In this document: positions 37,192-46,408 of the stretch, piece after piece
Layout of the letters: every line of letters starts with the position of its first letter
Position numbering within the stretch: position 1 is the first letter of the stretch
Source: UBA1219 sp045601425
Lineage (GTDB): Bacteria > Bacteroidota > Bacteroidia > Bacteroidales > P3
Assembly: GCA_045601425.1 (NCBI GenBank)
Contig: JAZRZP010000005.1
Location: 91,110-155,109 of the forward strand
Length of the DNA stretch: 64,000 bases
Direction of reading: 5' to 3'
Program-made: the position numbers and the translations under genes
The notes under the pieces: generated by a model
What the model was told of the DNA's origin: nothing
Databases searched by the model: none
Seen by the model: the letters and a program-made list of their open reading frames with translations, nothing else

Positions 37192-38067
37192 ATGGCAAGC
37201 AAAATCCTTTTTTACCTGATACTTCTGCCATTATCACACCTGCCAATACGCGTCATGTATTGGCTTTCCGACTTTTTCGGCTTCATTCTCCAGCACGTTG
37301 TACATTACCGCCGAGGAGTGGTCATGCAAAATCTGAGAAACTCATTTCCCGAAAAGACCGAAGAAGAAATCCGCACAATAGCGGGACAGTATTATAGGCA
37401 CCTTGCAGACATTGCCGCAGAACTAATACTGAACATGCGGCTCTCGCCGGAAAAACTTTTTGCCAGATACAAAGTCACCAATCCCGAAACAACAATAAAA
37501 TATTTCAATCGGGGGAAAAGCATCATACTGCTTTCTTCGCACTACAACAACTGGGAATACATGATTACCTCGCTGGAACACCAGTTCCTGCACCATGGCG
37601 TAGGCATAGGCAAGGAACTCTCGAACAAGTCGCTCGACAAATGTCTCAACAAACGCCGGACACGCTTCGGCACCGAAGTTGTATTTGCCAACAACGCCCG
37701 CCAGACATTCGAATATTACCACAAACACAACGTCCCCACGGCATACATGATGCTTTGCGACCAATCGCCGAACAGCAAGAAACGCTGCTGGTGGACCACC
37801 TTCCTTCATCAGGATACCGGTGTAATCTTCGGAGCCGAACATTTTGCAAAAAAATACGACATTCCGGTATTCTACTATGATGTAACCAAGGTGAAACGCG
37901 GACACTACGAAGTTTCACTGCAACTGCTCACCGAAAAACCAACCGAAACGGAAAAAGGAGAAATTACCGAAAAATACATATCTCTGCTTGAGAAAACCAT
38001 AACCCAAAAACCGGAATTCTGGCTGTGGTCTCACAGACGATGGAAACACAAAAAACCTTCCGAATAA
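37192..38067 (+). CDS. LpxL/HtrB-type lipid A acyltransferase
   Basis: 291 residues. One N-terminal membrane anchor (ILFYLILLPLSHLPIRVMYWL), then the HX4E active-site motif in LSSHYNNWEYM and DQSPNSKKRCWWTTFLHQDTG, both as in the late acyltransferases of lipid A. It transfers an acyl chain, from acyl-ACP, onto a lipid A precursor or another lipid (ornithine/glycine lipids are an alternative) at the inner face of the membrane. It lies between the GWxTD gene and a GT2. Confidence 0.88.
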   Translation: MASKILFYLILLPLSHLPIRVMYWLSDFFGFILQHVVHYRRGVVMQNLRNSFPEKTEEEIRTIAGQYYRHLADIAAELILNMRLSPEKLFARYKVTNPETTIKYFNRGKSIILLSSHYNNWEYMITSLEHQFLHHGVGIGKELSNKSLDKCLNKRRTRFGTEVVFANNARQTFEYYHKHNVPTAYMMLCDQSPNSKKRCWWTTFLHQDTGVIFGAEHFAKKYDIPVFYYDVTKVKRGHYEVSLQLLTEKPTETEKGEITEKYISLLEKTITQKPEFWLWSHRRWKHKKPSE

Positions 38068-38069
38068 AT

Positions 38070-39092
38070 ATGTTAGATAAAAAAACAGCCATAGTAATAC
38101 TCAATTGGAACGGCAGAAAAATAATGGAACAATTTCTGCCATCCGTGGTGGAAAACAGTTCTTCCGAGGCCGAAATCATTATTGCCGACAACGCTTCGAC
38201 AGACGACTCGTTGGATTTTCTGAAAAAGAACTATCCCCAGCTGAGAACCATTGTCAACGACAAAAACTATGGCTTCGCCGAAGGGTACAACCGAGCCCTT
38301 GAACAAGTCGATGCCGACTATTTCATCCTGCTCAACTCCGACGTGGAAGTGACGCCCAACTGGATCGCTCCAGTCATAGAATACATGGAAAAAGATGAAA
38401 AACGGGCAATATGTCAGCCCAAACTACTCTCATACCACAATCGCGACACTTTCGAGTATGCCGGAGGTGCCGGAGGCTTCATCGACCATCTGGGCTACCC
38501 CTTCTGCCGTGGCCGTATGTTCACCACAGTGGAAAAAGACCGAGGACAGTACAACGACCCCTGCGAAGTGTTCTGGGCCACTGGTGCCGCCATGTTCGTG
38601 AAAGCCGACGTTTACAAACAGCTCGGTGGATTGGACAACGACTTCTTCGCACACATGGAAGAAATCGACTTTTGCTGGCGCGCCAAAAACAACGGATACA
38701 AAGTGTGTTACTATCCCGATTCCACAATATACCATGTGGGCGGCGGAACACTGCCACCAAGTTCCCCATTCAAGACATTCCTGAACTTCCGCAACAACTT
38801 CGCCCTGCTTTTCAAAAATCTGCAGAGACACCGCCTCCTTTACGTGCTGCCGCTGCGTGTTGTCCTTGACTACGTGGCCGCCTCTAAATTCCTTCTGGAA
38901 GGCAAACCGAGGGAATTCACGGCTGTGGTGAAAGCTCACTGGAAATTTTATGCCATGCTCGGAAAACTGCGCAAAAAACGCAACGGTCTGCCTCACCGCA
39001 ACGTAAACTGCATATACCACCGAAGCATTGTTTGGGATTACTACATTGGTAAAAAACAGACATTCAACGACTTGAACAAAAACAGATTTTGA
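38070..39092 (+). CDS. Glycosyltransferase family 2
   Basis: 340 residues from ATG 38070. N-terminal TAIVILNWNGRKIMEQF, the donor-binding IIADNASTDDSL, LNSDVEVTPNW (metal-binding S-D-V variant), and the C-terminal ATGAAMFVKADVYKQLGGLD with MEEIDFCWRAKNNGYKVCY, the E-D acceptor motif. These belong to the rhamnosyl/WcaA-like group of GT2. The protein probably adds a sugar to a surface lipid or polysaccharide in the cytoplasm. The true start overlaps little with the acyltransferase (3-base gap). A longer frame from 38025 is excluded, since it would overlap the upstream gene. Confidence 0.9.
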   Translation: MLDKKTAIVILNWNGRKIMEQFLPSVVENSSSEAEIIIADNASTDDSLDFLKKNYPQLRTIVNDKNYGFAEGYNRALEQVDADYFILLNSDVEVTPNWIAPVIEYMEKDEKRAICQPKLLSYHNRDTFEYAGGAGGFIDHLGYPFCRGRMFTTVEKDRGQYNDPCEVFWATGAAMFVKADVYKQLGGLDNDFFAHMEEIDFCWRAKNNGYKVCYYPDSTIYHVGGGTLPPSSPFKTFLNFRNNFALLFKNLQRHRLLYVLPLRVVLDYVAASKFLLEGKPREFTAVVKAHWKFYAMLGKLRKKRNGLPHRNVNCIYHRSIVWDYYIGKKQTFNDLNKNRF

Positions 39093-39275
39093 ACATATCC
39101 CTCTTTTAATTTGGATTCCCTTGCAGCAGGAATAATTGCTTGGGCGTACTTGATACTGTCTCAAGTTTGGGCAGTTAAAATAAAATTTCACGATTTTTTT
39201 TGTAACATTGTGCTTCATTAAGTGTCATTACCCGAAATACACATTGGGCAACGGGCATATTAAAAGGTTTCAACT

Positions 39276-41357
39276 ATGAAAAAAGGTTTGTTTTTTATAT
39301 TTCTCATAGCACTTGTGTCAGACGCAATGTCACAAAATCTGACCATCTGTTTTACAGGACGTGCCACCGACAGCACTTACATACGTCTCGATTCGGTGAA
39401 AGTTGAAAACGTCACCCGCTCTTGGACAGAAACCTTGAACTTTCCTGATACAGTCATTATTCTTGACCCTACAACCGGCCTCACTCATGCAACAGACTGC
39501 AGTGCGGAACTCAGCGCATTTCCTAATCCTTTCAGCGGAACCACGTCCTTGAGTCTGCTGCTTCCCGAAACAGACAATGTTTCGATGCAGATTTATAATC
39601 TTGCAGGCCAGAAGGTGACCGGATTTTCGCAGAAACTTGAAGCAGGAGGATACCTTTTCGACGTCTCGCTGAAAAAATCTCAAGTCTATCTCTGTGCCAT
39701 AAAGACAACTCACGGAACAAAAACCGTAAAACTGATAAACAGCTCCGACGGTGAAACAAACAGCATAAAGATGAAAGGTGTACGCAGAAACACTGAAAAA
39801 CGTCTTTCGTCGAATACCTTCCGGCCCGGTGACAGGATGAGATACGTCGGTTATGCAAATTCATACGGACAGGTAATAGTGAGCCAACCCATAGAGAGAC
39901 AACAGCGCCAGAGCGAGAATATTACTTTCGTTTTCATCGAACTTCCGTCACTTACGACAGATTCAGTAACAAACATCACCAGCGTTTCTGCAACAAGTGG
40001 CGGCGACGTGATTTACAACGGAGGCACAAACGTTATTGCCCGTGGAGTTTGCTGGAGTACATCAAGCAATCCGACACTGAGTGATTCCCACACTACCGAC
40101 AGCAGTGGAAACGGCCACTTTACAAGCAGTCTCACCAATCTTGAACTAGCAACGACATACTATGTACGTGCCTACGCCACCAATTCTGTTGGAACAAATT
40201 ACGGAATGGAAGTAAGTTTTACGACTTACACGCTGCCGATAGTCACGACACTTCCTGCATTCCCCATAGGTTCAACCACGGTTACCTGCAGCGGTGAAAT
40301 TATATCAGACGGCGGTACAGCCATAATATCACAAGGCGTTTGTTACAGCACAACTCCAAATCCCACGATAGCCGACCACGTTGCAGCAGCAAACGTCATC
40401 GGAATAAGGGATTTCATATGCAATGTTACCGGCCTCAGCGAAGGAACCAAATATTATGTCCGTGCCTACGCAACAAACTCTGTAGGGACAGCATACGGAG
40501 ACCAAATAAGTTTCACAACCTTACCCATAGGGGGAATCTTCAGCTTGTTTGCAGTATCACCATACCTGCAGGTACGCTTTTCTAAAGGAAACCTTCAATG
40601 GAGTGCCAAAAACGGAGGCAGTTCCGCAACGACTCATGCCGTAGCCGGAGGTGGCACGGCTGCCGGAACATGGCGTTTTGCCGACCACCAATACGATACC
40701 ATCGGAAGAAACAACGACAATATCTCATCGTCATATTCCGGATGGATAGATCTTTTCGGCTGGGGAACAAGCGGATACAACGGCAAGTACCCGTATATGA
40801 CAAGCGAAAACAACTCGGATTATGTAAACGGATACAACTACATAAGCGGCACCAACTACGACTGGGGTGTGTACAATGCCATAAGCAACGGTGGCAATCA
40901 GGCAGGCAAATGGCGAACCCTCACGAATGACGAATGGACTTATCTGCTTCAAACCCGCACAGATGCCAATATCAAATGCGGCATTGCCTGCGTAAATGGA
41001 GTAAACGGCATTGTGTTGCTGCCCGATACATGGCATTTGCCCAACGGACTTACATTCAACAGCGGAATGCAATCAACAGCAGACTCACGGTACTTTGCCC
41101 AACACAACAATTACACGGCAGACCAGTGGTCACTGATGGAAGCCGAAGGTGCTGTATTTTTGCCGGCTTCTGGCTACCGGATCGGTACCACAACCAGCAC
41201 AATAGGCATAGACAGCTGCAGTGTCGGAAACTATTGGTCTTCCACGTATTTCAACATCAACCTCTCGTACGACGTATTCTTCTCAAGCAATACTCTCTTA
41301 AACAATTTCTGCCACGGTTCCACAGGCCTTTCGGTACGGCTTGTAGAAGATTTCTGA
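39276..41357 (+). CDS. Large exported protein with type IX sorting-like, FN3-like and C-terminal lectin/FGE-like regions
   Basis: 693 residues, signal peptide ending at SDAMSQ. Residues 80-154 (FPNPFSGTTSLSLLLPETDN ... LAGQKV ... YLCAIKTTHGTKTVKLI) look like a type IX secretion C-terminal sorting domain, but here they are near the N-terminus. Two FN3-like repeats follow, at about 224-317 and 320-415, each ending in the same YYVRAYATNSVGT block. The C-terminal 260 residues (FSKGNLQWSAKNGG, GWIDLFGWGTSGYNGKYPY, YWSSTYF) look like a cell-surface recognition domain related to FGE/C-type-lectin-like proteins of Bacteroidetes. A -7-like TAACATTG lies at 39203. Function unknown, probably a surface adhesin. 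Confidence 0.74.
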   Translation: MKKGLFFIFLIALVSDAMSQNLTICFTGRATDSTYIRLDSVKVENVTRSWTETLNFPDTVIILDPTTGLTHATDCSAELSAFPNPFSGTTSLSLLLPETDNVSMQIYNLAGQKVTGFSQKLEAGGYLFDVSLKKSQVYLCAIKTTHGTKTVKLINSSDGETNSIKMKGVRRNTEKRLSSNTFRPGDRMRYVGYANSYGQVIVSQPIERQQRQSENITFVFIELPSLTTDSVTNITSVSATSGGDVIYNGGTNVIARGVCWSTSSNPTLSDSHTTDSSGNGHFTSSLTNLELATTYYVRAYATNSVGTNYGMEVSFTTYTLPIVTTLPAFPIGSTTVTCSGEIISDGGTAIISQGVCYSTTPNPTIADHVAAANVIGIRDFICNVTGLSEGTKYYVRAYATNSVGTAYGDQISFTTLPIGGIFSLFAVSPYLQVRFSKGNLQWSAKNGGSSATTHAVAGGGTAAGTWRFADHQYDTIGRNNDNISSSYSGWIDLFGWGTSGYNGKYPYMTSENNSDYVNGYNYISGTNYDWGVYNAISNGGNQAGKWRTLTNDEWTYLLQTRTDANIKCGIACVNGVNGIVLLPDTWHLPNGLTFNSGMQSTADSRYFAQHNNYTADQWSLMEAEGAVFLPASGYRIGTTTSTIGIDSCSVGNYWSSTYFNINLSYDVFFSSNTLLNNFCHGSTGLSVRLVEDF

Positions 41358-41773
41358 AAAAACACACGAATCCCGAGAAGAATTTTTCTCTCGCCATTCA
41401 AACGATTCCGTTCAGATAAACGGCAGAAACGGATTCTCCACAGACGGGAAGGATATGTAATCATCCGCAATGCCATGTAAACGGCTTCTTGCACATTGTT
41501 TCAGAACCGCATGCTGGCAATTAGTCATGCAAAATTCCATGCGTGAACGGATTACGTTCAAAAAAACGTCTCAAATCATTTGATAGTAGAAACTTTCTGC
41601 AATTTATTAGCAATCAGTATTTTAAACAAAATATTCTTTTACAAAAAGCAAGTCAAATCCATAAATTGGCAATAAAAGTGACGTTATGTACGAAAAACAA
41701 GTCAAGCAATGATTTTTTTTCGTATCTTTGCAAACCGAAAAACTCAAAAAAAACGACAATAAACACACTTTAA
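41358..41773 (+). other. Intergenic region without a supported gene
   Basis: 416 bases between the surface protein and gltX. I see only a weak hairpin near 41371-41390 (CGAGA/TCTCG, a possible terminator) and, close to the right end, the gltX promoter. A short + frame at 41543-41773 is low complexity and lacks a recognisable product. Confidence 0.5.
41723..41730 (+). promoter_or_regulatory. -7 element (TATCTTTG) for gltX
   Basis: TATCTTTG lies 44 bases before the gltX ATG and after a T-run. It is the best promoter candidate for gltX and perhaps the OmpH-like gene. Confidence 0.6.
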
Positions 41774-43303
41774 ATGGAAAGAAAAGTAAGAGTGCGTTTC
41801 GCACCGAGTCCTACAGGTCCGCTGCACATAGGCGGCGTACGCACGGCTTTATACAACTATTTTTTCGCCAAACAGAACGGCGGTGACATGCTGCTCCGCA
41901 TCGAAGACACCGACCAGACACGTTTCGTGCCGGGTGCCGAAGCCTACATAATAGAAGCCCTCAACTGGCTGGGGATAAAATTCGACGAAGGTGTCGGAAT
42001 AGGCGGCAACTACGGGCCGTACAAGCAAAGCGAACGCAAACCCATGTACAGGCAGTATGCCGAACAGCTGATAAATACCGGTTGGGCTTATTATGCCTTC
42101 GACAAGCCCGAAGACCTCGACAAAATGCGCAAGGAATACGAGGCACAGAAAAAGACCTTCCAGTACGACTGCAAAACCCGCTGCACAATGCAGAACTCAC
42201 TCACACTGCCTGCCGATGAAGTAAAACGTCGCATAGAATCCGGCGAACCCTACGTGGTACGCTTCAAATTCCCTGCCGACACGGAAATCCTTGTCCACGA
42301 CCTTATCCGCGGAGAGGTGAAGATGAATTCCAACCTGCTGGACGACAAGGTTCTGTTTAAATCGGACGGAATGCCCACCTACCACCTTGCCAACATCGTC
42401 GATGACCACACAATGGAAATATCACACGTTATACGAGGCGAAGAATGGCTGCCCTCGGCTCCGCTGCACGTAATGCTGTACAAGGCTTTCGGTTGGGAAG
42501 ACACCATGCCGCAGTTTGCACACCTTCCGCTGCTGCTGAAACCCGACGGCAACGGAAAACTCAGCAAACGCGACGGCGACCGTCTCGGTTTCCCTGTATT
42601 TCCTCTCGAATGGCACGACCCGAAATCGGGCGAAGTCTCTTCGGGCTACCGCGAAAAGGGCTATTTCCCTGAAGCAGTGGTGAACATACTGGCTTTCCTC
42701 GGTTGGAACCCCGGACAGGGTGTGGAACAGGAAATATTCTCCATCGACGAACTGATAAAGATATTCTCCCTTGAACACATAAGCAAGTCGGGTGCCAAAT
42801 TTGATGTTGAAAAAGCCAAATGGTTCAACCACAAATACATACAAATAAAATCCAACGAAGAAATCGCAAATCTTTTCGAAAGAGACCTGAAGGAACGCGG
42901 TATTGAAGCCGCACACGACTATGTATGTACGGTGGTAGGAATGATGAAGGAACGAGTAAGTTTCGTGAACGAACTTTGGGAACAGACTTCGTATTTCTTC
43001 CAAGCCCCGACTGATTACGACCCGGCCGTCATCAAGAAACGCTGGAAAGAAGGCACCTCGACCCACCTGAAGGAAATTGTGAAAATAATAGAAAAAACAC
43101 CTTTCGAAAAACAAACCCTTCACGATGCCGTTATGGAGTACATCCAGTCCAACGAACTGAACATGGGACAGATAATGAACTGTTTCCGCCTCACACTGGT
43201 AGGAGCAGCCAAAGGTCCGGATCTGTTCGAACTCATCATGCTCATAGGGAAAGACGAGACTCTGGCACGCCTGCAAAAGGGAATAGGCACAATAAACATG
43301 TAA
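41774..43303 (+). CDS. gltX: Glutamyl-tRNA synthetase
   Basis: Charges tRNA-Glu with glutamate in the cytoplasm. 509 residues, the usual length. HIGH motif in PSPTGPLHIGGVRTALYN at residues 9-26, the class I CP region with EDTDQTRFVPGAE, and KMSKS as GKLSKRDGDRLG. The C-terminal anticodon-binding part ends in a helical bundle (MGQIMNCFRLTLVG). The following gene starts 22 bases later. Confidence 0.97.
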   Translation: MERKVRVRFAPSPTGPLHIGGVRTALYNYFFAKQNGGDMLLRIEDTDQTRFVPGAEAYIIEALNWLGIKFDEGVGIGGNYGPYKQSERKPMYRQYAEQLINTGWAYYAFDKPEDLDKMRKEYEAQKKTFQYDCKTRCTMQNSLTLPADEVKRRIESGEPYVVRFKFPADTEILVHDLIRGEVKMNSNLLDDKVLFKSDGMPTYHLANIVDDHTMEISHVIRGEEWLPSAPLHVMLYKAFGWEDTMPQFAHLPLLLKPDGNGKLSKRDGDRLGFPVFPLEWHDPKSGEVSSGYREKGYFPEAVVNILAFLGWNPGQGVEQEIFSIDELIKIFSLEHISKSGAKFDVEKAKWFNHKYIQIKSNEEIANLFERDLKERGIEAAHDYVCTVVGMMKERVSFVNELWEQTSYFFQAPTDYDPAVIKKRWKEGTSTHLKEIVKIIEKTPFEKQTLHDAVMEYIQSNELNMGQIMNCFRLTLVGAAKGPDLFELIMLIGKDETLARLQKGIGTINM

Positions 43304-43325
43304 AACATTCAAAAACGAAAATACA

Positions 43326-44036
43326 ATGGAAGAAGAATTCAAAAATCAGGAATTTGCAAACGATGCAAATTGCACATGTGAAAACGAAAAACATACGAAA
43401 TGCCACTGCAGATGTTTTTCGACCGTATTGAACATTATCCTCGTGATAGCCGTTGTAGTGCTCTACATACTGCATTTCGGCAACGTTAACAACGCTACCA
43501 ACAACAACAAAGTCATGGCCACCACCAACGGCACTTCCAACCTCAAAATAGGCTACATCGACACAGACTCTCTGATTCTCCAATATGACTATGCCGTGGA
43601 ACTCAACCAGAAAATGGAACACTATACCAACATGGAAACCAACTACAAGACCAAAGCCATAAAATTTCAGGAAGACTACAACAACTACCTGAAAAACGGT
43701 GCCAACCTCACCCTTACCGAACAGAAAAAGACAGAAGAATCGCTCAAAAAGCGTGCCGACGAAATCAGCCGGCTCGAGAAACAGCTCGCAGCAGAACAGG
43801 CCAAAGTGGAAAACGTCGTAACTGTTGACCAGAAGAAAATGATTGAAGCCGTATATGCCTTCATAGCAAAATACAACTCCGAACACCAGCAGTTCAACGT
43901 GATTTTAAAAAAATCATTCTCCGAAAGTCCCGTGCTTTACATCGACAGTACTCTCGACATAACCCGTGAAATCATTGACGGACTCAATGCCGAATACAAG
44001 GAATACAAATCGGGCGACACTCCCGCAGAAAAATAG
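43326..44036 (+). CDS. OmpH/Skp-like protein with N-terminal anchor
   Basis: 236 residues. A Cys/His-rich cytoplasmic N-terminus (CTCENEKHTKCHCRCF) precedes one membrane helix (TVLNIILVIAVVVLYILHF, residues about 36-55). The rest is the OmpH domain, with a strand-like start IGYIDTDSLILQYDYAVELN, a long coiled coil (residues 105-165) and a closing YIDSTLDITREIIDGLN. Skp/OmpH chaperones help outer-membrane proteins cross the periplasm, and this version would be tethered. The His/Cys tail is unusual for the family. Ends just before a strong terminator. Confidence 0.8.
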   Translation: MEEEFKNQEFANDANCTCENEKHTKCHCRCFSTVLNIILVIAVVVLYILHFGNVNNATNNNKVMATTNGTSNLKIGYIDTDSLILQYDYAVELNQKMEHYTNMETNYKTKAIKFQEDYNNYLKNGANLTLTEQKKTEESLKKRADEISRLEKQLAAEQAKVENVVTVDQKKMIEAVYAFIAKYNSEHQQFNVILKKSFSESPVLYIDSTLDITREIIDGLNAEYKEYKSGDTPAEK

Positions 44037-44058
44037 GTATCCACTGTTCCAAAACAAA

Positions 44059-44094
44059 GAAAAGCGGTTCGGAATTCCGAACCGCTTTTCTTTT
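44059..44094. terminator. Bidirectional terminator
   Basis: A 32-base perfect palindrome (GAAAAGCGGTTCGG arm) with T runs on both sides. It lies between the convergent OmpH-like gene and the lipoprotein gene and should stop both transcripts. Confidence 0.9.
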
Positions 44095-44115
44095 ACAGTA
44101 ACGACAAATGGAACA

Positions 44116-44586
44116 TCAGGCAGTTCTTGTCCAAATTGTTTCCTCCTCCTCTTCTTCACCCGGATACATTATCAGCACGAGTTGAGTTTCGGTGAGCGAT
44201 TTGATCCTTGCCGGAAGCTGTTCTACACCCAATCCGATTTGGGCAAATGCCGAAAGATCTATCGAGAACATGATGTCATCACCGTTTCTCACCCAAGTCA
44301 TGTTTACTGTCAACGGAAAAGACATGTACGACGTACTCATTGTTCCTACGCCGTCAGCATCGATTGTCAGCACAACGTGAAGCGTTTCGGCATCACCCTT
44401 TTCTTCATCTCCCATGGAAAAGGCAAAATCACCTTCCCACGAGCCCAGAAGCAAGTCCTGTTCTCTGCCACCATTGTTGTCTTGATTCTGATTTACAGCA
44501 TTGTCGTCTTCGTCTTTTTCGCACGAAGTGAATGCTACCATTGAAAATGCACATAAAAGAAGTGCAAAGAATTTGATTTTTTTCAT
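44116..44586 (-). CDS. Small lipoprotein with lipocalin-like domain
   Basis: 156 residues. Lipoprotein signal FALLLCAFSMVAFTSCEKDED (Cys near residue 22), an acidic Asn/Gln linker, then a beta-rich segment opening with LLGSWEGDFAFSMGD and containing VLTIDADGVGTMSTSYMS and MTWVRNGDDIMFSIDL. The GSW start and alternating strands resemble the lipocalin-like small lipoproteins (DUF family) of Bacteroidetes. It ends in an acidic EEEEEETIW tail. Function unknown. Located on the surface or in the periplasm. Confidence 0.78.
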   Translation of the reverse strand: MKKIKFFALLLCAFSMVAFTSCEKDEDDNAVNQNQDNNGGREQDLLLGSWEGDFAFSMGDEEKGDAETLHVVLTIDADGVGTMSTSYMSFPLTVNMTWVRNGDDIMFSIDLSAFAQIGLGVEQLPARIKSLTETQLVLIMYPGEEEEEETIWTRTA

Positions 44587-44626
44587 TTTTCAGATATTTT
44601 TATTTGTAATAATAATTTTTTCATTT

Positions 44627-45301
44627 CTAAAATATACCCAATTCTTTCATTTTCCAGAAACAACGTGCCGTGGCTCTTATGTCGGCCATGGCATCATGGG
44701 CATCTTCGAAGTTGGTGCCGAAGAGTTTGTAATAAAGTTCCTGAAGTTTCGGCCACTTGTATTTTCCGTATTTTCCTTTCAGCTGGCAATACTCGGTACC
44801 TCCGTGCATTGTACAGATGGCTCTTTTGGTGAACATAGGGTCATTCCTGCCGAGCCGTATGAATTCGGCACCCATCACTTTTTGGTCAAAAGAAACATTG
44901 TGTCCGACAATACAGTCGGCTTTTTTGAAGTCTTTCAGGAACATGTTTATCACGCTGTCTATCGGGAGTCCGTTGTTTCTTGCAATTTCGGTTGTGAAAC
45001 CGTGTATTTTCGATGCCTCCTTGGGAATTTCAAAACCATTGGGATAAACTATGAAGTTCCCCGAGGAAAGTTCCACACCCTCATCGTTGGCGAGTATCCA
45101 GCCCACCTGTACCAGACGGGGCCAGTTTGCAGTGTCGGTACTCGGCAGTTTGTGATCGAGAGGCAAACCTGTGGTTTCGGTATCGAAAAACAGATACGTC
45201 TCACCGAAATACTCATCGCTTTGCTGTGCATGGATTTCGGTGGCAAAGCACAGCGGAACCGCTGTCAGAACTACCGTTAAAAAGTATTTGAACAATGACA
45301 T
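44627..45301 (-). CDS. DnaQ-like 3'-5' exonuclease with a signal peptide
   Basis: 224 residues from ATG 45301. DEDDh exonuclease motifs are complete: FFDTETTGL (motif I), VGHNVSFDQ (motif II) and AHDAMADIRAT (motif III, His and Asp). It should cleave DNA or RNA from the 3' end. Unusually, the start gives a classical signal peptide, MSLFKYFLTVVLTAVPLCFA, ending near HAQQS, so the protein would be exported. No internal Met before motif I offers a non-exported start. It lies in the ffh-folD-small-ORF run and may be co-expressed with them. Confidence 0.82.
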   Translation of the reverse strand: MSLFKYFLTVVLTAVPLCFATEIHAQQSDEYFGETYLFFDTETTGLPLDHKLPSTDTANWPRLVQVGWILANDEGVELSSGNFIVYPNGFEIPKEASKIHGFTTEIARNNGLPIDSVINMFLKDFKKADCIVGHNVSFDQKVMGAEFIRLGRNDPMFTKRAICTMHGGTEYCQLKGKYGKYKWPKLQELYYKLFGTNFEDAHDAMADIRATARCFWKMKELGIF

Positions 45302-45314
45302 GACATGTTGTTTT

Positions 45315-45485
45315 TTAATAGTTTCCTGCATTTTCGTACTGATGTTTCTCTTCTTCGAGCGTATAAAGGCAGTAATCGGCCTGACGTATCATGTAGGCAT
45401 AGGCTTCCATTTTCTGCATAAGGTCGCTGTTGGCTGAAATCTCTTCAACGAGAGCGTCTATTTTCTGTTTTAAAGCTACTTCCAT
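45315..45485 (-). CDS. Small hypothetical protein (56 aa) between folD and the exonuclease
   Basis: A complete frame from ATG 45485 to TAA at 45315 encodes 56 residues starting MEVALKQKIDALVEEI and rich in acidic, amphipathic helix (DLMQKMEAYAYMIRQADYC). It is spaced 12 bases after folD and 13 bases before the exonuclease gene, and reads in the same direction, so it fits an operon. No family recognised. A helical adaptor for the exonuclease is only a guess. Too short for many gene finders. Confidence 0.55.
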   Translation of the reverse strand: MEVALKQKIDALVEEISANSDLMQKMEAYAYMIRQADYCLYTLEEEKHQYENAGNY

Positions 45486-45497
45486 TTCTGTAAAGTT

Positions 45498-46385
45498 TTA
45501 TTTTTCAACATTTTTGCGGTAGGCTGTCATTGTATTCAGAAGCAGTGAAACGCGGGTCATTATTCCCACTCCGCCAGGAACCGGAGTTATGAGTTCGCAT
45601 TTCGGAGCAACCTTTTCGAAATCCACATCGCCTGTTATATGGTAACCCTTCGGGCTGTCGTCTTCTATTCGGTGTATTCCGACATCAACGACTATGGCAC
45701 CGTCCTTCACCATGTCTTCGGTGAGGAAATGGGGTTTTCCTATAGCCACGATTATTATGTCGGCCTGCAGGGTAAGTTCTTTCAGGTTCTTTGTACGGCT
45801 GTGGCAGAGTGTTACTGTACAATTGGCATTTTTTGCATTTCGCGAAAGCATGATGGCTATCGGAGTTCCCACGATATTGCTGCGGCCTATCACCACACAA
45901 TGCTTCCCCGATGTTTCAACGCCAGAGCGTTCGAGCAGGGTTATTATGCCGTAAGGTGTTGCAGGAAGGAAAGTTGGTAAACCGAGCACCATTTTTCCGA
46001 CATTTATCGGGTGGAATCCGTCAACATCTTTATCAGGATCTATTGATTGGAGAACTTTCTGTTCGTTGATATGTTTCGGCAGAGGAAGCTGTATTATGAA
46101 TCCGTCCACCTCGCTGTCCCTGTTCAGGAAATCCACAACGTCAAGAAGCTCTTTTTCTGTCATATTTTCGGGGTAACGGTAAACCGATGATGTGAAACCC
46201 ACATTTTTGCTGTCCTTTTCCTTCGATGCCACATAAGTTTTGCTGGCGCCGTCGTCTCCCACAAGTATCGCTGCAAGGTGCGGCGGGCGGTTGCCTTTCT
46301 CCATATTCTGGCGAACTTCGGCAGCAACCTCGTCTTTTATCTGTTCGGCGATGTTTTTTGCATCGAATAAATTGTTTTTTTCCAT
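45498..46385 (-). CDS. folD: Bifunctional methylenetetrahydrofolate dehydrogenase/cyclohydrolase
   Basis: Interconverts 5,10-methylene-, 5,10-methenyl- and 10-formyl-THF in one-carbon metabolism. 295 residues. Seen: VGDDGASKTYVASKEK with the catalytic Lys after Tyr (motif Y-x3-K), VIGRSNIVGTP (NADP-binding), and ITPVPGGVGIMTRVSLL near the C-terminus. Located 23 bases downstream of ffh. Confidence 0.96.
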   Translation of the reverse strand: MEKNNLFDAKNIAEQIKDEVAAEVRQNMEKGNRPPHLAAILVGDDGASKTYVASKEKDSKNVGFTSSVYRYPENMTEKELLDVVDFLNRDSEVDGFIIQLPLPKHINEQKVLQSIDPDKDVDGFHPINVGKMVLGLPTFLPATPYGIITLLERSGVETSGKHCVVIGRSNIVGTPIAIMLSRNAKNANCTVTLCHSRTKNLKELTLQADIIIVAIGKPHFLTEDMVKDGAIVVDVGIHRIEDDSPKGYHITGDVDFEKVAPKCELITPVPGGVGIMTRVSLLLNTMTAYRKNVEK

Positions 46386-46408
46386 GAATTTTGCGTTATA
46401 TAGTGTTA

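Noticed and set aside
41543..41773. Short + frame before gltX
   Set aside because: 76 codons of Lys/Asn/Ser-rich sequence overlapping the gltX promoter. No motif, and likely noise.
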